The notes under the pieces: model-generated
Told to the model about the DNA's origin: nothing
The model's database searches: none
What the model saw: only the letters and a program-made list of their open reading frames with translations
Program-made: the position numbers and the translations under genes
Shown: piece by piece, positions 35,755-47,950 of the stretch
How the letters are laid out: every line of letters starts with the position of its first letter
How positions within the stretch are numbered: the first letter of the stretch is position 1
Assembly (NCBI RefSeq): GCF_000003855.2
Contig: NW_003101677.1
Span: forward strand, 1,120,392-1,184,391
Direction: 5' to 3'
Origin: Blastomyces gilchristii SLH14081
Lineage: Eukaryota > Ascomycota > Eurotiomycetes > Onygenales > Ajellomycetaceae
DNA length: 64,000 nt

Positions 35755-37535
35755 TCAGTTCCTTTTGGCTTCTATACCCGGCCGATTTTTGAATATATAC
35801 TTGCAGCCAATTGGCTTCAACAAACCCTGTGGCGAAATAATGGTCAGTTGCATCCGATATGGTAAAGCTGCTCGGCCATGCTAAAATTTACCAAAATAAA
35901 AATAAAAAATAAAAATAAAAATAAAATAAAAGACTTACTCGTGCAAGCTTCATTTTAGACCTAGGATCCAATATCCACTCCACGCTTTTCACCAACTCGA
36001 ACAACATAATCTTCATCTGCAATAAGGCAAACCCCTGGCCAAGGCATTTCCGCGCATGTGCGTTAAACGGAATGTATGCACCCCGGGCATTTTCCCTACG
36101 GAACTTGGCCCGTATTGTGTCAACCGTGGTTCCCCATCTCTCGGGGACAAACTGTTTTGCATCGTCGCCCCACACTGCTTTGCTGGTGTGCACACCAAGT
36201 GCAGTCCAACCAAGGAGTGTGTTTGGTGATATGACGATGTCGTCGCCTATAACTGCTGTTTGACATGCTTTCCGGTTGATGAGCTGTTGAAGTGGGGGGT
36301 AAAGGCGCAGAAGTTCGAATACTATCGCAGCGAGGTATGGCAAGCTGTCAACTATTTCCGGTGTTGGGTCGACGGCCCCTGTATTCAAGACTTCTAATCG
36401 AAGCTTTTCTTGTACGGCCTACAATGGTTTCCTTGTCAGCTTTTCATTTCCAGCCTAGGAGGTGATTAAGGGGCGTGACTATTTGGGGAACCAACCGTTT
36501 TGGTGCCCATTTCATACAAGGCTGAGTCGAGCAGATGCTGCACGTCTTCGTGACCTGCCACGAACACTATTTTCATATTTGCACGGAACTGGGTCTCCGT
36601 GATTTTCCCGCAGACGAGGGCTTCTCGGAGGTCGTCTATAACCTGTCGTTCGCCTGAAGCACTTGAGTCCCGCGAAACGGTCCGTGGTCGAGGGTTCCGA
36701 ACAACTTCGTAAAGTAGGTCCTCGTACTCTTTCACGATTCGGAACGCGCGCTTTCGACTCCGAAATATATAGGGATATTTGTCGAGGATGGGAAAACTGA
36801 AATACAGCGGAGAAAAAACGTTGGCCCTAATGGCTGTCTGGTACTTTGCCAGCCTCACCGCTTCATTCGATTCAAGGCTCTGTCATCTTTTGTTAGAATA
36901 TTTGGGAATCCAAGCCTTTCCGATGCCACGAATTCCAAAATTGGACGTACTTCAAAATCCGTTTGAAAGAAATGTTCTCCCACAACAAAAATCGTATACA
37001 TTTGCACTAATGACTCTATCTCGATGCCCGAACTTTTGCCCGCAGCCTTCTGAGCCTCCAGGAGTCCTCTGATCAACTGCCTTGACCTCCCCAGCAACTT
37101 ACTGGTGTCTGTGATCCGCCTTTGAATACCAGCCTTCATGATCGAGGTGTAAAGCTTCCATGTCTCCCCCTGGGCGCTAATGATGTTGTTGCCGAGGAAA
37201 GTACCAAGAACGCTGAAGGGAATCCTGTTATTATTTCCTGCCTTCGGAAAGACCTGATCTTTCCTGAGGAGGTCGTTGATATACTCTGGCTTTCCAAGAA
37301 GCACAGTCCATTGCGACGAGACCCAGAACTTGACTGCTCCATATTTTTCTAGTGGTTCGCGCAACCAGCGGTCATATATCTGATCTTGACCGAGGTCAAT
37401 GAAATATGCAATGCTGGATACGTAGAATGGAACTGTGGGGATATTTTTGGGCATGTGGGATGGCATGCGAAGATACCACCATAGAGAGATGGTCACTAGG
37501 GCCACTGTCGCGCCTATGCCCGCCAGTAAAGCCAT
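35755..37535 (-). CDS. dit2: DIT2-like cytochrome P450 (CYP56-type)
   Basis: Membrane-anchored haem-thiolate enzyme. In yeast, Dit2 couples two formyl-tyrosines to dityrosine for the spore wall. Four exons (37535-36951, 36879-36496, 36418-35939, 35880-35755) give 524 aa, every phase zero. An N-terminal anchor (ALLAGIGATVALVTISLWWYL) precedes the Dit2-type signature MPKNIPTVPFYVS and the blocks GAVKFWVSSQWTVLL, NNIISAQGETWKLY and IMKAGIQRRI. The I-helix region has VFVAGHEDVQHLL. ExxR is in FELLRLYPPLQQ (~358-361), and the haem loop FNAHARKCLGQGFA places Cys near 448. The last splice (an AAATAA-rich intron) adds a C-terminus containing TIISPQGLLKPIG. The third exon uses a GTTGGT donor, which is unusual. 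It lies between the MFS exporter and the isocyanide synthase. The product may be dityrosine-like or another oxidised isocyanide; the sequence cannot say which. Confidence 0.9.
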
Positions 37536-40500
37536 GTCGCGAGAAAGTTGTCAGTTTCAACTTTTTGTTGATGAATGCGCAGTGTTCTGATCTAGAAGGA
37601 GGGAAGTAAAACAAAATCAATCCTTTTCATCTATCGCAGCAGTGGCGTAAGAGCACTGGAATGGGCTAATATAAAAATACCCAGGCAGGAATGGCCGCGG
37701 AGGTGAGTCTAGAGGCTTCATTCTTGGTGGATTATCACGGGAAGTCCATCATTAGCTACAGGACGTCGGATATTCTTGCTTCAAGTTGAGAATGGGCGGT
37801 TAATGGAAGTGCGTTTGCGTCACATCATGAATTTTCTTAAACCACTCGGTTGTGGTCCTCTAGGATACTCATGTGGAAGGCAGGAATTATGAACCCAGAC
37901 TTCCCGCTCTACCGAATGTGCAGGGAAAAGCATGCCGGCAACAATGCAGCCTCAAAGATCACATTTGTGTAACGCGATAAAAAAAGGAAGCTGAGTGGGC
38001 GAATATATCACATATATAATTGCTAAAAGGTAGGAATCCACCCCAAAATACGATCTCCCAGGCGCCTTGGCATACCTTTATTTTTTTCTATTATGGGATA
38101 GTTAAAATCTTACGCTACACGGGCATAACTACTCTACTTCTATTACCTCTTTTAGGCTCGCTATGGAATAAACAATTGTCCCTCAAATTTCCCAGTCTAG
38201 GGAAGGCCGCCCCCCCATCTCCTGCATGATCACATATATACTTACGGTGCAACATTATCAGAATAGCCAACCATTGTCTTATTGCCCTGGCCTCATGGTG
38301 CAATGTAACGGTAGGCCCCGGGGGCGCAGGGGCCAGCACTTTCAGGATGGGAGCCAGCCGGTTTGTGGTCTCTTTGGCCTACTGGTTAGAGCAAGGAGCC
38401 TGGCAGGCTCTGGCCAAGATATGCAATCAACCATCTATCCCCCAATGAGGAGAAGAATGAATAATAAATGATACCAACTAATGTGCTAGTAATGCGGTTA
38501 TCATCGGGCTCGTGTTGCTCTTGTTGGGAAGCCATGAGGCGCTGATTCTTACAATGTTATATATTACACTTATTGCCAGAACATTTTGCGAATTGGAGTA
38601 AGAGAACAGGATCGGCCACATCGATCGAGTCTGGAAAGAGCTTTGGACCACAGAATCCTGCTTTTACACCTTATAAACAGGTTTGATGGTCTTGCACCTC
38701 AATTAATCAAAATGATGTCAAAAGATTTGCCAATGTCACGAATTATTTCTGATTCATGGACCTAATATTTGTTTCTTGCGTGTCCCATCAATGGCACATG
38801 TGCGTTTTTAATTTTTTAATTTTTAACTGTTCATTTGTTTACTTATTTTCTCTTCGGCGTGCAACCCTAAATTTCTGGTTCCCTCTACCTTCTTATAAAT
38901 AACCGTGGTGGCCTGATATCATTTCCGTTTGGCGTTGAATCGGATATTGAAGATTGTGCATCATCCTTCACGTGCTGCGTGCGCGAAAATGATTGGAGTA
39001 AAAAGTTCCAGGATGTGTAATAGGTCATCGGCACTCATATCACTTTTGAGACATACAAATTATGTCAATTTTTCTTCCTTCCAGAAACGGTGTAGAATCC
39101 CGGAGTGAGGATCAGCTTCGAAGTATGAAAAATAGGATCCCCCAATGCCAAGACGCTCCTCGTAGATCCGCGCTAAATCCAAATAGGAATCCGTTCATTC
39201 CGTTCCATGGTTCAGGTAGGGCCTAGTTTTGAGCTTGTTTGCACCTCAGTTGTCAAAAGACCAAATGAGATTCTGGCTTCACGACGCATGTTGGCTAGAA
39301 AGATATAATGTTCCACTAAATATTACTAGTTGCGGAGAAAAACATGGTAATATATTTTTTGGCACTGCGTCATTTGCATATGCAAACTTCAGCACCCCCC
39401 CCTTTTTTTTTTAACTGGCACGAACAAACCTGGGTGCAAAACACGCTTGAACAAAAGGGGTAATTTTCAGCGTCAGCTACTGACTGGCTTCACTCCCCAT
39501 TCAATCGGGCGTCACCAACTCAAAAAAAGGTTGCCTTGGCGCAAGGGTTCTGGTGATTCAATTATATATATTGCGGAACGAGCGGTGTGAAGGTGAAGCC
39601 GTTGCGGATGAATAAACTGTGGAAACATCTTAACCACTTGACCAAACATCTTCTCCGGATCTCTCAGACCAAAATTTTTATGCACTAGTGCTGGGGACTC
39701 AAAATCCATGCCCTATCCTCGCCAGGGGAAGGTTAGGATGCTGAATCAGCTATTACTGGTGATCTTATGTTCTAATTCCAACCAAAACGATATTTCTCCC
39801 TTCTAAGCTGGAGACGAAACTGCGGAGGCTAGAAGGTAACAATTCCAACAGGTGTGGCAATACCCCTGATACTAGGATATGGACTCTGTGCGCAAGAAAA
39901 AGGATGCGAGCTGTAGAAATCAGAGCCAATGAAAATAATCCGTATGGCACGTAATTCCCAAAAATTTGCGGAAGCACTTATTTCTACAGAAAAGGAACAA
40001 TGCACAACTCATGTGAGCTGGGAAGGAGCTTACTTACCTAACGGGTTGCTGGATTTTATGTAACAATTCTGCCGCAATGATATATGTGATATATATTGAA
40101 TTGTTTGTTTTCCCTGTCGTGCAAGCCTTTCGTGAAGCCTGAAGGCCGGTATCGTCGGCGTTTGACTCGTATTTGAGCTGGAATTATATGAGGACAGCAC
40201 ATGGCAGGCTTTTGTCTCGGACGGGGGATGTGGATGCCTTCATAGAGAATCTTTTCAGTGAGATCGATGTCGGGGTTGCGAGATCTCAATGATTAGAAAT
40301 GCATGCCAAAAACAGTCTCAGCATAGTATTTTAAGGCCAGGGCTCATTTCGTCCTTTGGTCGATGGAGCCAGATGGCGAAAGTTCAAGGCTCAAAAAGTC
40401 AGTAGCTTCCTCCAGAGACATAGTCAAGCTTGCTGTAAGGGAGTCCATCTTCCCGAAATATGGGGGATTTCATCTCTTCAAATGTAGTGGTCAAGAGGAG

Positions 40501-41047
40501 CTCTGGGGCGTACAGCAAATTTTGCTATCACAACAGTAGACCAATCAAGTGAGAACTTCTTGGTAGCCTAAGGGACAGGAGTTCATCACACTTCATCCTT
40601 CCCGATGTAGCAATAGCAGCCTCAAATGTAAGTAGGTCAGCCTTGCCGTCCGTCATGTAAGAAAATACGGTGCTGACAGTCCACAACGCTGAGCGCTTCC
40701 GTGACTTCCAGGTAAAATAGACCAGTTGAGGCGAGCTATGCAACCTTTCGCCATAATTTGCTACCAAAGTTGCACATGCTAGCATGGCAGTCACAGAAGC
40801 TGGGCTCCTCATTCAGCGAGTCATGCGGCTGTAGACCGACTTATCTGTTGACAGCAGTTAGCTGAGAGCCCGTCCCGTAGCCCATCCATATCAACATGGA
40901 AAAGATTATTCGGCATCCAAGTATATATTGATAGGTGGTGTGAACAGAACCTGATCCTTTAAACAATCTTCAATTTGACACCATCAAATAAATTACCTAT
41001 CCACAAGCCAGTTGATTTATAAACTGAATGGCCTCTTCTTTGTCAAA
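37536..41047. other. 3.5-kb intergenic region between the divergent DIT2-like and DIT1-like genes
   Basis: This holds both promoters of a divergent pair. It includes AT-rich stretches near 38700-38900 and no recognised gene. Minus-strand frames at 39512-39709, 39765-39977, 40056-40289 and 40528-40812 look somewhat protein-like but show no known motif; they could be remains of one decayed gene. A tRNA-like string near 38368-38420 lacks a T-arm. Confidence 0.4.
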
Positions 41048-42990
41048 ATGTCTAGCGATGATATCAGCAATAATACGTGCAATACTCGAACCTGCCTGGC
41101 GGCGGAAACGGATCTGGTCGCTATGATCAGAAAGACTTGTACCTTCGACCATTATGAACTATCAAACGCTTGTAGGGGGAATTTATTGCATGTTTTGGAC
41201 ATGCCCTCTACTCAGCAAGCAGTGAAGGAAGGAAACCATAGTATTATGGTCTACCTTGAGAATGGGACAGATATCGTGTTTGAGAATCGACGTCGGCCTG
41301 AAGACATCCCAGCAATTCGTACGGACGGGAAGACACAGGAACCGTGCCCTTTTGGCCCAAAGACATCCGAGGATGTCAGCAATGCCATCGTTTCTATCCT
41401 CGAAACATATCGAATGGCCCCAAAAGAACACGCTCATGAACCATGGGAAGCCAAAACGAAAATCTCAAGTCTCGTTCGGGAATACATAGAGCTAGGAGAG
41501 GTCATACCGATGGTCCTTCCAGCTTTTCCATTCAAGTCACCTAATAAAAAATTTAAGGTCCTCGGCCACCTTCCAGATAAAGGCGAGGAGGTTGCGTTGG
41601 CACACCTAAACGAACTCTGCAAGCTGATCGAGAACGAGTATACGAAAGGCGGGAGGATAGATATTGTTTCTGATGGATTGATGTACAATGGTAGGTAGCC
41701 TAAGCCTACCACAGTATCATGAAAACGCCGCTAACATTAGTACTAGACCTCCTGGGGATTTCCGATAAAGAGGTGTGGGCCTATGGCCAAGCCCTCCGAA
41801 AACTTGCTGTTGACACAGGATGCAGTAATATAAACTTTGTTCGGCTTGTGCATCTGCTTGGGGAGGTCGAGATGGGAGAGCCATTATCAGAAGAAGAGTA
41901 CTTGAAAGATGCTTCGTGGTTTCGGACGCAGCTTCACGAAAGAAATATTCCCGAAAATTTTGATGTCTCTGCGTTTATATCAAGTGATCCTGACACAACA
42001 CTGACCTACCGAGGGTACATAAAATTCCTCGAAAAAGATCTCGACCACGATAACAGTATTGATGATGCGTCTGTCTCAAAACGACAGATTAAAAAGCGCC
42101 ACGAAGCAACGGCTAAAAACATGATAACCCGTGGACGAGCATTCGCAATCGCTATAGCGAGAAGGTTTGATAAATCGATTAGATTATCGATTCACCCATC
42201 CACAGAGTCAACGAAAGTATCCATAGCAATAACCCCACAAAAGGACGGAATGATCATGACGCCATGGCATTCATCTCTTGTCTATGCAGTGGACGGATCC
42301 ATCCGTATGGCACACGCAGGATCAGTACCGGCATTAACACACGAACTAATTTTCGAGCACGGTCGCCCTGTCTATTTCAGGGAGAAATCACCCCTTTACG
42401 ACTGGGGTAGTGTTGACGTCGAATTTCGATACACCTATCCCTCAGGTATCATTATTTCTCCTCGAAACAAGTCCTGCAAATGCCGACTTAACCGAGTTGA
42501 TATGCGGAAGGTGAGAGTGCTGGCGGGGTTCTGTTCCCCTGTGATATTACGGGGCTGGTTGGAAACGGCAAGCCAAGGTTGCTGTTTTGAAACCGACGTT
42601 GCCAGCGGGAAATGCAGACATGGAAACATTGGAATGGCAAAATTCTGTAACGGAATAACTCCGGGAGTAACAACGGGCTGTCCTAGAATGAGGCCGACAC
42701 CAAGTCATTGTGAAGCCGGGGCCTTGAGAGACTTCGATAGCGAGGGGAGTACCATATGCGACCACGTGCCTTGCCAGCAGATTGTATCTTCAATGCATAA
42801 AACGGGCACATCATCTCAGAGCTTGCTCCATATCCCTCCTGATGGATGTGGTCGGTGCCTCGCAGTAGACCAACATCGAGGAAACCCCCAAGCCGAAAAT
42901 CGGCCGCTGAACGAAGTGCCAAATCCACCAAAAAGTTATTCAGCTTGGAAAGTCCTAAAGGATTGGTCTGACATGTGTATCATGAGCTAA
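41048..42990 (+). CDS. dit1: DIT1/PvcA-family isocyanide synthase with an eroded C-terminal dioxygenase-like part
   Basis: Isocyanide synthases convert the amino group of Tyr, Trp or Val to an isonitrile; yeast Dit1 belongs to this family and acts on tyrosine. Two exons (41048-41690, 41747-42990; 56-nt intron with GCTAAC branch site) give 628 aa. Family blocks in order: VIPMVLPAFPFKSPN and LGHLPDKGEEVALAHL (~residues 155-185), RIDIVSDGLMYNDLLGISD spanning the splice, FVRLVHLLGE, ITRGRAFAIAIARRF, IRLSIHPSTESTKVSIA, and TPWHSSLVYAVDGS. From ~440 the text YPSGIIISP...RVLAGFCSPVILRGW looks like the start of the TauD/TfdA-type oxygenase often fused to fungal isocyanide synthases. The last ~145 residues are Cys/Gly/Pro-rich and unlike that domain; a weak relic (TPSHCEAGAL) and a shifted-frame NEA suggest frameshift decay. 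The synthase core itself is intact. It is divergent from the DIT2-like P450. The substrate is unknown. Confidence 0.88.
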
Positions 42991-43762
42991 GTCCGCATTT
43001 CTTCATCTGGGAATCTTGGTTCTGGGCTGATATGGGACAGGGAGGAACGGCGCGGCTCTGGTATTCTTTGCTCCTTTTTCAGATATATCCCCTACTCAGA
43101 CTGGTTTGATAGGGGCTTCTCTTTGAGATTAGCCTGTAAACGGAGGCAGAATAATAGATGTATATATAATCTTCCTATAAAAACATTCAACCAAGGGCGG
43201 CGTTTCAGGCTCTCGCGTGCTGTTAATGCAAGGTGATCTAGACAAAGAACAGTTGATGGCAAGGGGGCCCATTTTAAAAGATACAGCCAGATTCTTGTAA
43301 GATCAAAGGCGATTCCGGTTAAGCCTGGTTTGAGGTGAGGATTGAAGACAAAGACTCAATACCTGACAATACATCATTATACCGCAAATTACAATATCAA
43401 TACCGTTTCCCATACAGTCTGCGTATCGGTGATTCATCCGTCCAATTCAGCCAAAAAAAATACTAAAAAGCTTCAAACCAAGCAAGCTCCAACCGGGCAA
43501 ACACGCAATATATTTCCTTATTTCGGCATATATTCGCAAGCTTAGCACCATTCTGGACTTTTTTTTTTTTCCCTCTGTTATCTCGTGTATCTTTTACTTG
43601 AGGCACCAACGGTGTGATTGCCCCTCCAGTGAGACTACCGCGGGAAATCCTCGTATCGCGAGAATCCTCCTTTCCCGCTGCATATTCGAAAAGCCATTGC
43701 GAAGTAACCTAGAGTTAATCATACACCTGGGAGGATTAAACACTCCAGAACTATAATCAGAA
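42991..43762. other. Intergenic region before the eIF2B beta gene
   Basis: About 0.77 kb containing the 3' flank of the isocyanide synthase gene and the eIF2B beta promoter. A short T run lies near 43560-43570. No other feature is supported. Confidence 0.5.
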
Positions 43763-45428
43763 ATGCCTCCGTCAACAGTAACCCTAACGCCGGGGTTACA
43801 GTCCTTCCTCAAGGTTCTCAAGACGAGTGACGTGGATAGTGCGACAGAAAACTTGATATCGTATGTCTCTTCACTGCACGGCTGCAGGAACTCTTGGAAA
43901 GATCTTTTTTTTTTTTTTTTGGCTAACTAGTCTTATTTAGGCTTTTGAAACGACGCCAGATACGCCCTTCACACTCCTGCGCCGTCGCAACGGCATACCT
44001 CCTCCTCCGCGTCGTCTCAACATCAAAAGGAACAGACCCAGAAAAGCTGATTGACCGTGTACAAAATGTTGGAAGACGGCTCATTGCGGCACAGCCCAGG
44101 GAGATGGTTGTTGGGAATATCGTGCGCCGTGTTTTGGGCCTGATTAGAGAAGAAGCGGAGGATGAGAGGGAGGCTGAATTTTACCTATCCAGTGACGCGG
44201 GGTCCGAAACCAGGCCACATACTCCTCCTGCTGCTGATAGCCAACTTACTACACACTCATCGGGGATTTCTACACTTGGCGCACATGGTGCTACACATGG
44301 CGCAAGCCCATTAAGTCGCTGTGAAGGCACAGATGCTGACTCGGAGCGGGGAACAGAACGATCCTCGTCACGTCCACCGATGCCACTAGCTCCGCATGCC
44401 TCATTTACAACTGCAACCACAGCACCCCCAGTAATATCGATGTTTAGGCTACTTTCACATCCTCAAGTAGTGGGGTCACCGCAAGCTGGATCCCCAGTCA
44501 ATGCATCGCCGTCCGGACGCATACGAGGGCAGTACACCTCGAAAGATTTCAAAGCAGAAGTAATCGACGGCATTGGCGAGATTGTCGACGAATTAAGCCA
44601 AGTGGAAGATCAAATTGCCAGCTACGCCCTGGAACACATCCATTCAGACGAGGTCATACTCACCTACACCTCGTCGATGACGGTGCATAGGTTCCTAGCG
44701 AAAGCTGCAGCGAAGCGAAAATTCACTGTGATTCATGCTGAGTCCTATCCCAACAATCACCGCGACACACATGCTGTTGTAGCCGGGCGGCGACCTGTAG
44801 GAAGTGGAGACGAGGAGAGTTTAAGTGCCGAATCGTTTCAGAAGTCACTCACCGAACTGGGAGTGACGGTGATTCTAATCCCTGACTCGGCAGTCTTTGC
44901 ACTAATGTCACGGGTCAACAAAGTCATCCTTGGCACGCACTCGGTGCTGGCAAACGGAGGACTAGTGGCAGCAGCTGGAACAAGAGTGATTGCGAATGCA
45001 GCCAAAGTACATCAAATCCCCGTCATTGTCGTTAGCGGAATATATAAACTCAGCCCCGTCTACCCCTTCGACTACGAATCGCTGATCGAGTATGGCGATG
45101 CGAGCGCGGTGCTGCCGTATGAAACTGGAGACCTGGAAAAGATTGACGTTGAGAATCCCCTCTATGACTATGTGCCGGCTGAGCTAGTCGATCTATACAT
45201 TACGAATCTGTAAGTTTGCATTCCATGGCATTATTTATTCCCCAATTCGACGACTTGCCTTAGCTCCCTTTCGCACCAACGTTTTGTTCGCTGCGGGGGT
45301 AGTGGATGTTGGAAGTAATACAAACAGAAGTACGTTACTGACCCATCGAGTACAGGGGTGGCCATGCGCCTTCTTATTTGTATCGGATTGTTTCGGATCA
45401 TTACCGAAAAGAGGACATAGCCTTTTAA
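43763..45428 (+). CDS. GCD7: Translation initiation factor eIF2B subunit beta
   Basis: Regulatory subunit of eIF2B, the guanine-nucleotide exchange factor for eIF2 that is inhibited by phosphorylated eIF2. Three exons (43763-43860, 43941-45209, 45356-45428) give 479 aa. The Rossmann-like C-terminal half shows VIDGIGEIVDELSQ, DEVILTYTSSMTVHRFL, FTVIHAESYPNNH, VNKVILGTHSVLANGGLVAA, and the ending NPLYDYVPAELVDLYITNL continued by GGHAPSYLYRIVSDHY in the third exon, which is diagnostic for beta. A Ser/Pro/Thr-rich insert at ~residues 100-200 replaces the shorter loop of yeast. The first intron contains a T-run. Without the third exon the protein would end at a TAA overlapping the GTAAGT donor; the conserved GGH-x-PSY block shows the exon is used. 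Identity is firm. Confidence 0.96.
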
Positions 45429-46240
45429 AGCACGAGGGGAAATAGAGCAGAATAATAACCTCCAACGAAAGGAACAACGGATCAAGGGAGTTGAGTGAGG
45501 GAAATGGGGTTTTAGATAATGAAATGAATCGAAACGAGAATTCTTACGATGGATATGAAGGTCACATCCAAATCAAATTTAAACTCAAGTTCGTTCGAAG
45601 ATGATGAAGGTGATGAAGGTGAAGCAATATACCGGTTCGTTAATAATATTCAGAAGATGAAAGTGAAAGGATGAATTCAAAGGAGGAAGATCAACGTAAT
45701 GACTGCGCAGTGGTGTGCATGCGTAATGGCATCCTCGCTGACTCTCGGTGCTGTTGTCAGAAGGACTAACTGAAGGGCAGCAAGGGGGGCCCCCTCTCTA
45801 TCCCCAAACCTGGTTTTAAATGACTTCAGGGGCGAGTGAGATCAGTAATCACCAAATCCTCATAACAAGGAATAAATCAATTGTCCTCCACGCGTCAACA
45901 GCAATGATGAAGTTAGAAGCAGGCAAAGCAGCCACCATCCTTAACCAGCCAGCCTTTCAGACAACCCGCCACACAATAACAAATCATGCAAGCACGTTTT
46001 TGTAGGTTTTTCGTAGGAAATTTATTTTCAAGATAAGATAAACAAATAAAAAAAAGGAAAAGTGGTTATCTCAAATCATTCCGGGGCATTCATTTCTGGA
46101 GCCGGTACAGACATACACATTCACACGAGTAGAAAAACACACAAAAAGTCGCCTGCAAAGGACACCACCCCACTACCACCACCTACATCGCCACGAAGAT
46201 ATCCACTTTTCCGCCCTCCCCATCTTTTATATTTCTTCGT
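45429..46240. other. Intergenic region between convergent genes
   Basis: About 0.8 kb between the eIF2B beta and RPS23 stop codons, made of 3' flanks. GATGAAGGT repeats occur near 45600-45620. Nothing else was recognised. Confidence 0.5.
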
Positions 46241-46984
46241 TTACGATCTTGGCTTCTCCTTCTTCTCCTTCCAGAGGGCCGAGAGGCCGACACCGGACAC
46301 CTTGACGACCTTGAATCGGACACCGGGAATATCACCCTTGGCCTTGCCCTTGCGACCGAAACCGGCGAGCAGGACTTCGTCGTTCTCGTCGACGAAGTTC
46401 AAGCAACCGTCGTTGGGGACTAGAGAGTACGAATTGCAACTGGTTAGTAGGCAAGCCGCGAAAAAATCGAAAAATCAAGAAATTCCCCAAAAATGCCCGC
46501 AAGTCGTCCTCATTTGGTCTTGCTTTTGTTGAATCACCCGTGTCGTATGGGGCTCCTGCATTTCCTAGCCAAAATATATTTCCCATTGTCTTTTTTCTCT
46601 TCTCTTCGATTTTCTTCTCCATCTTTCATCCATCACGAAGGGAGGACGAAGGAAAAAAAAGGCAGCACAAAACCCCAAAAATCAAGAATGAGGAAAAAAA
46701 AAAAAGAATTTCTGCAAATACGCACCGAAAGCAGTGACCTTCTTTCCGTTCTTGATGAGCTGGACCTTGACACATTTCCGGATAGCGGAGTTGGGCTGCT
46801 TGGCCTCAACACCGACCTTCTCGAGGACAATACCCTTTGCGTGGGAGGAGCCACCGAAGGGCGAGGACTTGAAGGCAGTTCCGAGAAGACGCTTCTTGTA
46901 GGTCAGATCGGCCCATCTGCCCTCACGGCGATGGTTGCGCAGCTTGCGTGCGGCATTGAGACCACGAGGCTGGCCCTTTCCCAT
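46241..46984 (-). CDS. RPS23: Small-subunit ribosomal protein uS12 (Rps23)
   Basis: Cytosolic 40S protein at the decoding centre. Two exons (46984-46726, 46419-46241) give 145 aa, exactly the length in yeast. It begins [20 protein letters not shown] and contains [20 protein letters not shown] and [20 protein letters not shown], the loop carrying the invariant KQPNSA whose Pro is a hydroxylation target in eukaryotes. The 306-nt intron splits VTAF from VPNDGCLNF. The C-terminus ends with KKEKPRS. It is convergent with eIF2B beta. Identity is firm. Confidence 0.98.
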
Positions 46985-47950
46985 GATTGCTGGTGTTTCT
47001 GTTCTTGATTGGGTTCTATTTGTTCAATTAGATTTCTATAGCTCCTTTTTTTCCCTTTTTTTCTAGAGGGGGGGTTGTCTGGCAAGATGTCGACGAGGGA
47101 TTATATATGTAAAATTTCTCTCTGGCGACTGGGCTTGGGGGCATTTATAGACGGAGAATTTTTGCGTTGATGTTTCATGTGAGGAGGGGACTAAGGTGTG
47201 CGTGCAGGGCAGATATCATTAGCTGTAAAATGGAACGTACCGATATCAAGGAAGGCTATTGCCAGAACGCAGCAGGATGGTGGGTGGGAGGAGGAATTGT
47301 CGATGTCGAGGATAAGGAAACCGTCGCCGCTGCCGGTGGTGTGTGTGGTGGGTGTGGTCTTGTCGCTGATTGTGCTGGATGCTGGCTTACTCACCCGCAC
47401 ACACACACACCAATCTGCGCTGCTTGGCCGTGGTATTCAAATTGTCGGTGTGGGTTACGGGGCTGTATTGCCCGCTAAGCGAGTAAATTACCGGAAGACG
47501 GTGTATTGTTCTTCCGCTCGCCCTATCAAACGTCATCCGCTGCGCCTCTGGCAACTGCGGCTCAGTAAAACTAAACAAACCATCGAATCACAACATCCCC
47601 GGCGCGCGGGGAGATATAAAACGTCCAGACGTACCGTACATACTACTACATACAGCCAATGCAGCGCAGGATCAGCCAGTAAGATAGCGCCAATCATGCA
47701 TACCTGATACATAGAACACTCACATCTGTTATCCGCCAAGAACAAGAAAAGTGGCCTGACTCTCAATCCTGCTAACTGTCTCTGTCTTGCGCTGTCCCAA
47801 CGATTGACCACCCCCGTTCATATGCAATCCCAGTCATCGTGCTGGACCATTTAACCAATCAGCCAACCTCCAAGCAAGTGCTAAAAGTAGTGCTAAAATT
47901 CCCCTGTCCAGCGCCTACAAAAGTCAAGAGATTAACCATAAGGGCATGCC
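46985..47950. promoter_or_regulatory. Divergent intergenic region, RPS23 promoter side
   Basis: About 0.97 kb between RPS23 and the next plus-strand gene. It contains T-rich tracts at 47045-47065 near the RPS23 start and a CA repeat at about 47396-47412. Frames in it have no domain support. Confidence 0.45.

Noticed and set aside
38365..38430. tRNA-like string (TGGCCTACTGGTTAGAGCA) resembling a tRNA D-arm
   Set aside because: No T-arm GTTCRANYC box, no pairing acceptor stem and no clear anticodon arm at the right distance.
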